Shown here in pieces: positions 53,431-63,107 of a DNA stretch of 64,000 nucleotides. Source of the DNA: Pseudoalteromonas ruthenica. GTDB taxonomy: Bacteria > Pseudomonadota > Gammaproteobacteria > Enterobacterales > Alteromonadaceae. Numbering within the stretch: position 1 is the first letter of the stretch; each line of letters starts with the position of its first letter. Under the pieces are notes generated by a model, which did not search any database, was not told where the DNA came from, and saw nothing but the letters and a program-made list of their open reading frames with translations. The stretch is from contig NZ_CP023397.1 of the NCBI RefSeq assembly GCF_008808095.1, positions 372,001-436,000 of the forward strand, given 5' to 3'. The translations under genes were made by a program, and so were the position numbers.

Positions 53431-54318
53431 ATGAATCGACTCAACTATCATCACCTGTATTACTTCTGGCGTGTCGCTCGTTTGGGAAACCTAACCCAAG
53501 CAGCGCAGGAGTTGCACGTATCGCAATCAGCGTTATCGGTACAAATTAAGCAGCTCGAACAATCAATGGCAATTAAGTTGTTCGCTCGCCAAGGTCGCAA
53601 CCTTGTGTTAACCGATATGGGTAAGCGGGTATTGGCCTATGCCGATGATATATTTAATAAAGGTGAAGAGCTCTCGTCGTTTTTATTAAAAGGAGTACAG
53701 CAAGAGAAACAGCATTTGTCGATTGGTGTGCTTAACACCTTATCGCGGAACTTTATCGAGGGCTTTATTACCCCACTACTGAATCATCAAGATGTGAGCT
53801 TTTCTTTGACTGCGCGGCGCATGGAGGGATTGCTCAATGGTTTGATTGATCATGAACTGGATGTGGTGCTAACCAATCGCGCCATCAGCCCAAACCATCA
53901 AGACGATCTCTGGCAGAGCCGGTTGCTATCCCGTCAAGCCTTGGCGATAGTCGGGCCGCCGAGTACTAAAATAGACAGTGATTTTCCCTTGGGGTACGAG
54001 CAGGTGCAGTGGGTGGTGCCGAGCGAAAACTCAGAAATTCGTGACTCTTTTAACGCCTTGTGCGCACGATGGCAGTACAAACCCGATATTAAAGCACAAG
54101 CAAATGATATGGCGATGCTTCGGCTATTGGCACGGGACAGCGGTGCGCTGGCGGTGCTACCACCGGTGGTGGTAAAAGATGAAATAGAGCAAGGCATATT
54201 GTGTCAGTATCAAAGCCTGCCGGATGCTTACGAGCACTTTTACGCCATCACCGCACAGCGCAAATTTATGCCCGATGCCCTCGCTCAGCTATTTGAGCAG
54301 GTTGCGGTGATCCCCTAA
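53431..54318 (+). CDS. LysR-family regulator, probable regulator of dabAB
   Basis: 295 aa. The N-terminal HTH (about 1-60: MNRLNYHHLYYFWRVARLGNLTQAAQELHVSQSALSVQIKQLEQSMAIKLFARQGRNLVLT) resembles NhaR. The substrate-binding domain follows (about 90-295). The divergent position and shared 97-bp promoter region suggest that it controls dabBA, as LysR proteins do near many DAB and CO2-concentrating genes. The effector (bicarbonate, pH or Na+) is unknown. Confidence 0.9.
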   Translation: MNRLNYHHLYYFWRVARLGNLTQAAQELHVSQSALSVQIKQLEQSMAIKLFARQGRNLVLTDMGKRVLAYADDIFNKGEELSSFLLKGVQQEKQHLSIGVLNTLSRNFIEGFITPLLNHQDVSFSLTARRMEGLLNGLIDHELDVVLTNRAISPNHQDDLWQSRLLSRQALAIVGPPSTKIDSDFPLGYEQVQWVVPSENSEIRDSFNALCARWQYKPDIKAQANDMAMLRLLARDSGALAVLPPVVVKDEIEQGILCQYQSLPDAYEHFYAITAQRKFMPDALAQLFEQVAVIP

Positions 54319-54401
54319 CGACCCCGACCGCCGCTATAACCGCGATGATCTCTTACTCATAAGAGAATTGACTAAGTATATAAGCATTTTGTGTATATTT
54401 A

Positions 54402-54417
54402 ATATTGTATACAATAT
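54402..54417. promoter_or_regulatory. GntR/FCD operator copy 3 (before TonB receptor)
   Basis: Perfect 16-bp palindrome ATATTGTATACAATAT, identical to the site at 29765, 64 bp before the receptor ATG. A TTGTGT at 54389 could be a -35 box, placing the site over the -10. Confidence 0.85.
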
Positions 54418-54480
54418 GTAAAAGCGATATGGTGTGTTCGCCTTGAGCAATAAAACAACAACATCAAACAGGATAAAACC

Positions 54481-57400
54481 ATGGCAACAGCATCAAAGCG
54501 CCGCTCCCGCAAGGGCATGCAGGCATCGTTAAATCGTCTTTTTCAAGTTAGTACCTTGGCCCTTGCAGTAGCCAGCGCTACGCCGGCAATGGCGGTGGAT
54601 GGCAGCAGTATCGTTAAAGGCACCATAGTCAGCAGCGCCGGTGAAGATATTACCCGTGCCACCATCACTTTAGTGCATATCAGCAAGGGGTTAACTTATG
54701 AAGTCCGCACCGACGCCGATGGCGAGTACATTTTGCGGAACGTGCCGGTGGGCACTTACAACGTCACCGTAAGCAAAGAGGGTTATCAAAACGTCATTGA
54801 GCAAGGTGTGAAAGTAAGCATTGGTCAATCCATCATCTTAGACGCGCAAATGCTACAGGCCGGTGCGCAGCCCATGGAGCGCATTGCTGTTACCGGTGCT
54901 GCCATTCGCCGTGTCGATTTAGGTTCATCGACTTCTGGGTTAACTTTCTCTGATGAGGAAATCAAGGTTATGCCCGTGCAAAGTGGTTTTGAAAGTATCG
55001 CTTTACTGGCACCGGGCACCGCCGCTGCTGGTGGCAGCAGTTTTAATGGCGCTTCTAGCTTTGGCGGCGCATCTTCTGCGGAAAATGGCTATTACTTTAA
55101 TGGTTTGAATGTAACCAGCATTCGCACTGGGCTTGGCTCTATTCGCCTGCCTTGGGAAGCTATTTCGCAAACCCAGGTCAAAACTGGGGGGATCAACCCT
55201 GAATTTGGCGGCGCAATGGGGGTATTGTCAATGCAGTGTCTAAATCCGGTGATAATGACTTTAGCGCTGGCGCCGAGGTGCGCTGGGAGGGGGATAGCCT
55301 GCGCTCCCAGCATGACTCAATTTACCAAAGTAATGGCACCATCAGCACCAATACTCAGCGCAGTGCCTACGACTTCAGTGAGCTGCAAGTATGGGCCAGT
55401 GGCGCCCTGATTGAGGACACCTTATTTGCCTATGCTTTGTTTAATCCGCGCCGCGAAAGCTCAGAGGGCGCAGGGCAAACAACCTTTAGTGATTTCTCCC
55501 GCGATGAAGACCGCTGGTTCAGCAAGTTAGATTGGTTTATTAACGAAGACCACGCCGTTGGCTTATCGGCGATGAACAACAAACGCGAATGGGAAACGGA
55601 CACCTACGGCTACAACTGGCAGCAAGACCGCATTGGCGATCAGCAGGGAGTGACGGCACCCGGGGAGGACGGCGGCAACATGTATAGCCTGTCGTACAAT
55701 GGCTACCTCAGTGATTATTTTTCTGTGTCGGCGGTAGCCGGGCGCGTTACCGAGAATGTTGAAAATGTGGTTGCTTCAACGAACCCGGGAGTTTGGGACG
55801 AACGCGATGGGTTTATTACGCTTTCGGAGCACACCAATGCCAATGTCTCGGCAGAGGAATATACCCGAGACCAACTGCGGCTAGATTTTAACTGGGACTT
55901 AGCCGCCCATGCGCTGCAGTTTGGCGTTGATTACACTAAGGTCGAGGTGGATTACTTCTCCGGACAAAATGGCGAAGGTGATGCCATGGGCTGGTGGACC
56001 ATTGCCACCGCCGCAGACAATGATATTTCCGGTGCCGCCGCTGGTGAAGATTACATTGAGCGACGAGTACGCACCCGGGCCGTTGATTCCGATACCAGTG
56101 CGTTGGCGTTTTACATTAACGACTCATGGCAGGTCAGCGAGCAGCTGGTGCTGAATTTGGGCTTGCGCTATAGCCAATTTGAAAACACCGTCAGTGACGG
56201 GCGCGCCTATGTTGATATTGACAACCAGATAGCGCCGCGCCTGCAAGCCATATATGACTTATGGGGCGATGGCAGTGCCAAGGTCTATGCCACGTATGGG
56301 CGTTATTTTCAGCCCGTGTCGGCGAATATGAACATTACCCAAGGTTCGGCATCGGTGGAATGGTTTGAATACTTTGAGCTCGACGAGCTCAATGGCTCGG
56401 GCGAACCTATCTTACTTGCGGATGGCTCCCCTAGTCGGGGCGCGATGCTACGCGACAGACGCTGGCGTCAACGCGGGATCACTGAGCCGGGGCTGATTGC
56501 ATCCAGTAATCTTAAACCTATGTATTCCGATGAGTGGACTGTTGGCTACCAACAAGAAGTGTTCAGCGACATGACCTTTGGAGCACGTGCCATTTATCGC
56601 AAGCTTGGGCGTAGTGTCGAGGACACAGATGTAGGGCCGGTGCTGGCGAAAAAGCTGGCTGAATTAGGCATTGCCGATAATGTCGGTCAAGGCTCCTATT
56701 ATGTGCTCAATAACCCCGGCGAGAGTGTGCAAATGAGCTATGACTTCGACGGGGATGGACAAGTTGATGAAGTGACCTTAAGTGCCCAAGAGCTGGCATT
56801 GCCAAAGGCTGAGCGCAAATACCTGGCTTTTGAGTTCACTTTAGATGGCGCCATCACCGAGCAGCTGCGCATTGACGCTTCTTACACCTGGTCGCACAGC
56901 TGGGGCAACACCGAAGGCTTGGTGAAAACCGACAACGATCAAGCCGACCCCGGTTGGACAACCTCTTATGACTATGGCGATTTAATGGACCATGGTTATG
57001 GCAACCTGCCGAATGACCACCGTCACGCAGTTAAGCTCTCGGGAACGTATGATATTACCGACAATTTAACCTTTGGCCTGGTTGCCCGTGGCACCTCAGG
57101 TCGCCCGAAAAGCTATTTCAGTGTACACCCCGAGGGCGTTGATAGCTGTGCTCCTGGCAACCCCTGGGATGCGTGTATCAGCCGCTACTACGATCATGCC
57201 TCGCATTATGATGAAAACGGTGAGCCAGCACCGCGTGGCAGCAAAGGCAACTTACCTTGGAGTACACAAATAGATATGTCGTTAAGCTACTACGGCGAGC
57301 TATTTGGTCAAGAGCTGATGCTTAAGGGCACCGTGTATAACGTGCTGAACGATGATACCGCCATCGCCATTAACGAAGAGCGCACGCAATATGGTGCCAA

Positions 57401-57488
57401 TGGCCTCGAGCTGAACCCAGATTATGGCATGACAACCTGGCGTCCAGCGGCGCGTTACGCCTCATTGGTGGCGCGTATTCGTTTTTAA
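54481..57488 (+). pseudogene. TonB-dependent receptor (Oar-like, CarboxypepD_reg N-domain) with one-base frameshift
   Basis: Two frames give one receptor of about 1000 aa. The first (54481 on) has a long signal peptide ending TPAMAVD, a carboxypeptidase-regulatory-like domain (SSIVKGTIVSSAGEDITRATITLVH to VPVGTYNVTVSKEGYQNV) and the start of the plug, up to GGINPEFGGAMG. The second picks up at SKSGDNDFSAGAEVRW and forms the barrel to the final aromatic strand (LVARIRF). The five-G run at 55218-55222 needs a sixth G to give GAMGGIVNAVSKSG, the usual plug motif. It would import peptides such as collagen fragments, judged from its operator and the M24 and OCD genes behind it. Confidence 0.87.
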
Positions 57489-57517
57489 TTCCCTGAACTG
57501 CGTTATGACGCAACCCC

Positions 57518-57546
57518 GCCGGGCACCTTAGGTGCTCGGCATTTTT
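57518..57546 (+). terminator. Rho-independent terminator after TonB receptor
   Basis: GCCGGGCACC / GGTGCTCGGC stem (10 bp, one G-T), 3-base loop, then ATTTTTC. It lies 29 bp past the stop and may reduce read-through into the M24 gene. Confidence 0.88.
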
Positions 57547-57615
57547 CGTTAACGACTAAGGTGCGATATGTGCGCCTTAGCGGCAATCACTATAGAGGAA
57601 CTAGAGCGAGGAATT

Positions 57616-58722
57616 ATGGCGATAACATTTGATTTTCAGCGCCGTATGGCGCGCTTAAGAGCACAGCTTGAGAGTCATCAAGTACAGGCATTTATCATTC
57701 ACAGCGGTGAAAACATTGCTTATCTCTGCGGGTTTAGTGGACATGGCGCCACTTTAGTTGTCAGCGCCGAGCAAGCGTTACTGATCACCGATTACCGTTA
57801 CTACTTGCGTGCGCTAGAGGAAACCTCAGGGATGGAGGTTATCCAGCGCGATCGCGACCGCGAAAGCCTTGGGCAATGTTTGGCCCGGGTGTGCGCCAAG
57901 CACAGCGTTCTGGGCTTTGAAGCAGAGCATTTTAGTGTTGGTCAATGGCAGCATATCGCCGAACATTTGCGCGCTAATACCTGTGTTGCCACAGTGCAGG
58001 TGGTCGAAAGGTTACGCCGTGTTAAAGATAGCCAAGAGGTTGCCTGTATTCGTGGCGCTGCTGAGATTGCCGATGCGGCCTTAGCCGATACGCTCACTTT
58101 GCTTGAGAGCGGCATAACTGAGCGAGAATTGGCAATAGAGCTTGATTATCAAATGCAACGACGTGGCTCGCAAGGGGTGTCTTTTGACACTATTTTACTG
58201 TTCGCCGAGCGTACGGCCTTGCCCCATGGTGAGCCGGGAGCAAAGCGCTTATGCGAGGGCGATTTAATATTGATTGATTTTGGCGCTGTGCGCAGCGGCT
58301 ATCGCTCAGATATGACCCGCACCTATGTGTGGGGCGAGCCCACTAGCGAGCAGCAAACCTTGTTTGACACCGTTGCCAAGGCACAACAAGCAGCGCTGCA
58401 ACAGGTCTGCGCAGGCATTTGTTGCCATGAGTTAAACCACGCCGCTCAGCAAGTGTTGGCCTCGAGCCCGTATCATCGTTATGCCGGCGAAGGGTTGGGG
58501 CACGGTGTTGGCCTAACCCTTCATGAGTTGCCTTTTATTAAAGCCAATGCCCCCTATCAACTAGAAAGTGGCAACGTCATCACTATTGAGCCCGGTATTT
58601 ACATTCCCAACTATGGCGGTGTGCGTTTAGAAGAAGACATTGTCGTTACCGAGACAGGCTATCAGCGCCTGACTCAGGCCCCTCAACAATTCGCGCTAAG
58701 GAGTGAACATGGAGATTATTAA
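57616..58722 (+). CDS. M24-family Xaa-Pro peptidase (PepP/PepQ-like), second copy
   Basis: 368 aa from ATG 57616 (GCGAGGA box; an in-frame start at 57568 lacks one). Cytoplasmic. An N-terminal creatinase-like domain (about 8-130) precedes the catalytic domain with all five metal ligands: Asp221 (LIDFGAV), Asp232 (SDMTRT), His296 (GLGHGVGL), Glu325 (TIEPGIY) and Glu339 (RLEEDI). It cuts Xaa-Pro or Xaa-Hyp bonds of imported peptides. Only about 30% like the copy at 27152 by eye, so not a recent duplicate. Overlaps the next gene by 14 bases. Confidence 0.93.
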   Translation: MAITFDFQRRMARLRAQLESHQVQAFIIHSGENIAYLCGFSGHGATLVVSAEQALLITDYRYYLRALEETSGMEVIQRDRDRESLGQCLARVCAKHSVLGFEAEHFSVGQWQHIAEHLRANTCVATVQVVERLRRVKDSQEVACIRGAAEIADAALADTLTLLESGITERELAIELDYQMQRRGSQGVSFDTILLFAERTALPHGEPGAKRLCEGDLILIDFGAVRSGYRSDMTRTYVWGEPTSEQQTLFDTVAKAQQAALQQVCAGICCHELNHAAQQVLASSPYHRYAGEGLGHGVGLTLHELPFIKANAPYQLESGNVITIEPGIYIPNYGGVRLEEDIVVTETGYQRLTQAPQQFALRSEHGDY

Positions 58723-59656
58723 TCAACAGCAAGTACAGCAAGTGATGGCCTATGCGCCATTGTTAAAAGCGCTACAACAAGGCTTTGCTGGTCAAGCCAC
58801 TATGCCCAGACGCAATGTCTACCCGCTCAGCCCCGAGAGCGATAACCATGATGCGTTCGCGGTGCTGCCGGCATGGAATGATCAAGTCATCGGGGTTAAA
58901 GCTTTTACTTATTTCCCAGATAATGAGCACCATGGCAAATCCAGTTTGTATTCCAAGGTGATGTTATTTTCGCGCCAGCATGGCGAGCCGCGAGCGCTGG
59001 TGGATGGCACCGAAATCACCTTGTGGCGAACCTCAGCAGTGTCGGCATTAGCGGCCAGTTATTTGGCTGCCCAACAAGCGAAAAAGCTGGTGGTATTTGG
59101 TTCGGGTAAGCTTGCTCCGTGTATGATCCGCGCGCACCTGAGCGTGCGAGATTATCAACAAGTCAGTCTGGTTGCCCGCAACACCGCCAAAGCCGAAGCC
59201 ATCCTCGCGCAACTGCGCCAAGAGTTTGCTCATTGTCAATTTGAGCATACTTCAGCCAGTGAAGCGCTTATTGCCAGTGCCGATACCATCTGCTGTGCTA
59301 CCGGCAGTCATGCACCGCTGTTTCGTGGTCAATGGCTAACGCCAGGGACTCATATCGACTTAATAGGCAATCATCATCGCGATGCTCGTGAGTGCGATAG
59401 CGAAACGATAAAACGTAGTCGCGTGTACGTGGATAGCCGCGATAACGTCCTCAATGAAGCCGGGGAGCTATTAATCCCCATCAGTGAGGGGGTATTCTCA
59501 CCCGAGCAAATACAAGGTCAACTCAGTGATTTGGCCAGCATCAATCGTCCGGCGCGCCAAGGTGATAATGATATTACCTTATTTAAATCCGTGGGGACTG
59601 CGCTCAGTGACCTCATTGCGGCCAATTATGTGTACCAGCAACTCAGCGACCGCTAA
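58709..59656 (+). CDS. Ornithine cyclodeaminase/mu-crystallin family reductase (ketimine or Pyr2C reductase candidate)
   Basis: 315 aa from ATG 58709, six bases after AAGGAG; a GTG two codons earlier is less likely. NAD-binding Rossmann part KKLVVFGSGKLAPCMIRAHLSVRDY (about 127-150), preceded by DGTEITLWRTSAVSALAASYLA, the substrate-pocket segment. The GxGxxA motif is altered to GSGKLA. Members include ornithine cyclodeaminase, L-alanine dehydrogenase and pyrroline-2-carboxylate reductase. In a Pro/Hyp setting the last is most likely: it would make L-Pro from the ketimine left by Pro or Hyp oxidation. Overlaps the M24 gene, so they are co-translated. Confidence 0.83.
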   Translation: MEIINQQQVQQVMAYAPLLKALQQGFAGQATMPRRNVYPLSPESDNHDAFAVLPAWNDQVIGVKAFTYFPDNEHHGKSSLYSKVMLFSRQHGEPRALVDGTEITLWRTSAVSALAASYLAAQQAKKLVVFGSGKLAPCMIRAHLSVRDYQQVSLVARNTAKAEAILAQLRQEFAHCQFEHTSASEALIASADTICCATGSHAPLFRGQWLTPGTHIDLIGNHHRDARECDSETIKRSRVYVDSRDNVLNEAGELLIPISEGVFSPEQIQGQLSDLASINRPARQGDNDITLFKSVGTALSDLIAANYVYQQLSDR

Positions 59657-59861
59657 AGTCAAAGTGCAGTGCTGCGAAGTACTGACAATCACCCGGGGGC
59701 GTAGCCTACGGGCTATGCCTATGGAGCTGATGAGCCTCAGGCCTTATTTGTTGACCTACCGATACGGCGGCCGAGTCAATTCATATATGTTTTATAGCCA
59801 TGCGGCACCGCCGCGCTGGCTTTATATTAGCAAGCGCGGGGACGTTGTTATGCATTCACGC
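59657..59861. other. Non-coding gap between convergent genes
   Basis: 205 bp between the OCD and ADH stop codons. It has an inverted CCGTAGGC-like element (GTAGCCTACGGGCTATGCC, about 59699-59717), but no T-tract and no convincing gene. Confidence 0.4.
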
Positions 59862-61106
59862 TCAGCGATACTGGCCTGTCAACGACTGTTGCTCGTTTGT
59901 TTGCTTGGAGTGCTGCTGTTGTGGCAGTAGCGAATACAGTATTGTTTCGATGTCGTGCTGGTTAAAAAAACAGGGCACCGGGTAGTCAGGATGGGCTTCA
60001 GCAATCGCTCGTTTAGCTATTGTGGCGATGTCTTCTTGGCGCAGTTGCGCAATTGTATTAGGGATAGCGCAGTCATGTAGCAAGGTGGCAATCGCCGCGC
60101 GCATATCTTGAGCATCGCTATTTGCTGCCAAAGTTTGTTGTGCCAGCGCCGTGAGGTGAGCATCGATGCGCTGTCCATAGGCATTGAGCACTGGCGCTAA
60201 CAGCAGGGCGTTGGCTAGGCCGTGGCCAATGCCGTACAGCGCTCCCAATTGATGGGCAATCGCATGCACATAACCCACCGAGGTGCGGGTAAAGGCTTGG
60301 CCAGCATAAAAGGCCGCCCATAACATGTGCATGCGCGCATCGATGTTGTTGGGCTGTTGGTAAACCAGGGGTAAATTAGAGAGGATCAGTTTAGTGGCAG
60401 CCACGCTTTTTGCTTTACTAAAGCGCGTTGCATTAATGCCAATATAGGACTCAATCGCGTGAGTGAGGGCGTCTATGGCGGTGGTCGCACTGAGCTGTGG
60501 GCTCAAGCCAAGGGTTAGTTCAGGCAGCAAGAGTACCCCTTTTGGTACTAAACTTAAGTCATTGATGGCGAACTTTATTTGTCGCTGATGGTCGCTGACT
60601 ACGGCGGCTACCGTGACTTCCGATCCGGTGCCCGCCGTGGTTGGCACTGCATAAAGTGGCACCAAGGGGCGCAACACCTTAAATAACCCCTGCATTTGCT
60701 GTAGGGATTTACTCGGTCGAGCAATGCGTGCGGCGATCAGTTTGCCGCAGTCCATCACCGAACCACCGCCAATGGCGATAATACCTTGGCAATGGTGTTG
60801 CTGATAGCAACTTACCCCTTGCTCAATGCAAGGTATCCCTGGATTGGCCTCAACATCGCTGTAGAGCACCGTATTAACCCCTTGCTGATGTAATGCCGAA
60901 ATTATGGGTTGCTGCAAATTCAAAGCAACGATGCCTGGGTCGCTGACCACTAACAAGGTGCGCAGATTTTGCTTTTTAACCTCACAAAGCCATTGTGACA
61001 CCGCTTGCTGCCCGGCATAAACATGCGGCGTGCGAATGGGCAAAAGCGCCGCTGCGAGGCGAAGACCGAAATGATAAAGCCGATATAACCTATGTGTGAA
61101 CGTCAC
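59862..61106 (-). CDS. Iron-containing (group III) alcohol dehydrogenase
   Basis: 414 aa from GTG 61106, chosen because GGAGG lies four bases upstream; an ATG frame to 61196 has no box. NAD-binding GGGS motif in IAIGGGSVMDCGKLIA, Thr-rich site in VPTTAGTGSEVT, and metal ligands Asp in DALTHAIESY plus His in HAIAHQLGA and GIGHGLANALL. Oxidises or reduces small alcohols and aldehydes with NAD(H). Convergent with the receptor operon and in line with the collagenase, 186 bp beyond. Its link to Hyp use is unclear. Confidence 0.9.
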   Translation of the reverse strand: MTFTHRLYRLYHFGLRLAAALLPIRTPHVYAGQQAVSQWLCEVKKQNLRTLLVVSDPGIVALNLQQPIISALHQQGVNTVLYSDVEANPGIPCIEQGVSCYQQHHCQGIIAIGGGSVMDCGKLIAARIARPSKSLQQMQGLFKVLRPLVPLYAVPTTAGTGSEVTVAAVVSDHQRQIKFAINDLSLVPKGVLLLPELTLGLSPQLSATTAIDALTHAIESYIGINATRFSKAKSVAATKLILSNLPLVYQQPNNIDARMHMLWAAFYAGQAFTRTSVGYVHAIAHQLGALYGIGHGLANALLLAPVLNAYGQRIDAHLTALAQQTLAANSDAQDMRAAIATLLHDCAIPNTIAQLRQEDIATIAKRAIAEAHPDYPVPCFFNQHDIETILYSLLPQQQHSKQTNEQQSLTGQYR

Positions 61107-61291
61107 TTCGCCTCCAAGATGATATTGCTGTGCAGATACAGGGCGCGCACCATTGCTTACCCTTAGCAGTATAGATGTTTTCACAAAACTGACCATAAAA
61201 CATTAAGTTATAGCTTTATGGCGGTAAAGCGGCGAGGGGCAATCACGGTGCTAACACCTTACCTTAGCACCGTGCGTAAAGGGGCTTTACA

Positions 61292-62992
61292 TTACAACAA
61301 GTGACGGTGATGCGCATCGTAGCTTAGGTGTGAGGGCATTAGGTAGTCACGATAAAGGTATCGGTATAGTCGGTTTTTAGTCTCACTCGGTTGCCGCTTG
61401 GGCTCAGTAGCTGCAAGTGCATTCACAAAGCGGGCAAAGTGCGGTTGATGCTGCTTAGCGATATGTGTGAGTGTGCGCGTGTAGCCTTGATAAGAATCAC
61501 CGCTAAGGTGGCGCTGCAGTGAGCGCAGCGCATCAATATCATGCTGCTGTAAATAACGCATGGCTAAGTATGACCATTGATAAATTTGCTCGCTGCTATC
61601 GTTGTAATCAGTGGCAAAAATAGCCTGTAAGCTTGGTCTTTCGTTGGCATCGGTGTCTTTTATGACTTCGATTGCACGAGGGTTGTGCTGAGCTTTGGCG
61701 ATGAGTTCTGCAAGGCCTTCGCTCCACCACACTAGGTGCTCGGCAAAGTGGCCAAAACCGCCATATTTATTATAACGGCCGTCAAGGTAGTGCACATATT
61801 CATGATTGAGATTCCACACCCGGTTAGTATCGGCCAGCCAAAACGCACGGAATGAGTAAAACGTTGCTTGGTTTTGCGGATCGCTGGGCGTCCCCTCTAT
61901 GTACATACCACCGTTGTTAGTTTGAATATCAAAAAGTAGCTGGCCATAACGATTGTAGTCGCTGTAATTGTCGAATATGACCACCCGTAAGGCATGGTTG
62001 TGATCGTTGGCCACGGGCGTATAGTCGCTGGCGAATAGTTCATGAAAGTCTTGTTCTTGGGCGATTAAGCGGCGGCAGCTGTATTGCAGTTGCTCACTAC
62101 TAAGGGAAGTGGCGCGGATAAACAAGCGTTCACTACACCGGTGGTTAATCGGTAGTACATCATCAATATTGGGGCTCGCACAGCGCGCTTGGAAGCCCTC
62201 TTTACAGTAGCTCAAACCACGAAAACTATTGACCAAATATACAGTTGAAAATAATCGCTGTTGCTCGTTTTCATCGTCAGTACTTTGTTGCACTGCTCGC
62301 CAAATCGCGGCATCAAGCGCGTGTTGTTGTGGCAGAGGTAACAATTGATGCCAATAGCCCAATACCCAAAGTGCATGCTGTTGTTGCCATTGCGAGCGGG
62401 AAAGGGCATCACTAAGCACCGTCAAGGTTGAGGGCGAGTGGACAAGTGTGTGTTGCAGCGGCGCTTCGGTGCGCGCGCTGAAAGCCAAAAAGGCCAGTGC
62501 CCGATAACTTTCCCAAAGCGCATAGTCAGCGTGAATGGTTGTAGTATCAGGCTGCATGGCAATAAAGTCAGTGAGCGTGCTAATCCAAGAGGATGCCTTA
62601 GGGTGCAATGCGGGGGTATCAAGCAAGCGATAGATGCTCACCGCATAATGCTCCATAAAGCGATAATACTCGGCGCTATCCGTCTCTTTGGCCTTGTTAG
62701 CTAAGCGTTGTAAAGAGTTGGCGAGCTTAGTTCGCAGGCGCTCGCTGAGTTTATCGGGTTCGCCGAGATAGCTATATGAGCGTAAGAAATAAAGCACCGC
62801 ATTAATCTGCTGCCACTGTGGGTGTGTCTGGTTCGCTTGGCTGTGCAAAAAGATAACGGCTTGCTTTGCCTCGGCCAACCTTGGCGTGCTCGACCAGCCA
62901 TCGATTGCGGGGGCAAGAGCGGATTCATCACGAGGGAGTGATGCACACCCAGTGATGAGTATTAGTAAAAGGATGAGCGTTATTATCTTCAT
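61292..62992 (-). CDS. M9-family collagenase lipoprotein (minimal collagenase unit)
   Basis: 566 aa. Lipobox ITGC (Cys16) with Ala at +2 suggests outer-membrane anchoring. Residues about 40-300 are the helical activator-like (peptidase M9 N) domain. The catalytic part has His397, Glu398 and His401 in NHEYVHYLDGRYNKYGGF and the third zinc ligand Glu425 in VWWSEGLAEL, the exact signature of Vibrio and Clostridium collagenases. Secreted relatives carry PKD and PPC binding domains; both are missing here, so it is probably a cell-bound enzyme that trims collagen or gelatin fragments. It is controlled by the operator at 63038, 46 bp upstream of the start. Confidence 0.92.
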   Translation of the reverse strand: MKIITLILLLILITGCASLPRDESALAPAIDGWSSTPRLAEAKQAVIFLHSQANQTHPQWQQINAVLYFLRSYSYLGEPDKLSERLRTKLANSLQRLANKAKETDSAEYYRFMEHYAVSIYRLLDTPALHPKASSWISTLTDFIAMQPDTTTIHADYALWESYRALAFLAFSARTEAPLQHTLVHSPSTLTVLSDALSRSQWQQQHALWVLGYWHQLLPLPQQHALDAAIWRAVQQSTDDENEQQRLFSTVYLVNSFRGLSYCKEGFQARCASPNIDDVLPINHRCSERLFIRATSLSSEQLQYSCRRLIAQEQDFHELFASDYTPVANDHNHALRVVIFDNYSDYNRYGQLLFDIQTNNGGMYIEGTPSDPQNQATFYSFRAFWLADTNRVWNLNHEYVHYLDGRYNKYGGFGHFAEHLVWWSEGLAELIAKAQHNPRAIEVIKDTDANERPSLQAIFATDYNDSSEQIYQWSYLAMRYLQQHDIDALRSLQRHLSGDSYQGYTRTLTHIAKQHQPHFARFVNALAATEPKRQPSETKNRLYRYLYRDYLMPSHLSYDAHHRHLL

Positions 62993-63023
62993 ACTGAATC
63001 AGTTTTTATTATTTAGCTAGACC

Positions 63024-63051
63024 ATACACTTAGTGTATATTGTATACAATA
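63024..63051. promoter_or_regulatory. GntR/FCD operator copy 4 plus overlapping palindrome (collagenase promoter)
   Basis: TATTGTATACAATA at 63038-63051 is identical to the site before the POT transporter. Directly adjoining it is ATACACTTAGTGTAT (63024-63038), a 15-bp palindrome that could be a half-strength or second-regulator site. Both lie in the 125-bp divergent gap between the collagenase and gpx. Confidence 0.83.
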
Positions 63052-63081
63052 AATAAAACTTGAAAGCATTTATATTGCGAT

Positions 63082-63107
63082 CAATTATATTGTGCACAAT
63101 ATAATTG
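63082..63107. promoter_or_regulatory. Perfect 26-bp palindrome, probable OhrR operator
   Basis: CAATTATATTGTG followed by its exact complement CACAATATAATTG, 10 bp before the gpx ATG. AT-rich TTGT/ACAA repeats are the usual form of OhrR sites, and an ohrR-like gene is second in this operon, so autoregulation is likely. Confidence 0.75.

Noticed and set aside
59699..59717. Inverted element in the OCD-ADH gap as a terminator
   Set aside because: The stem is short and no T-tract follows on either strand.
59484..59930. 148-aa plus-strand frame across the OCD 3' end and the gap
   Set aside because: The first part is out of frame within the OCD gene and the rest matches no family; no ribosome site.
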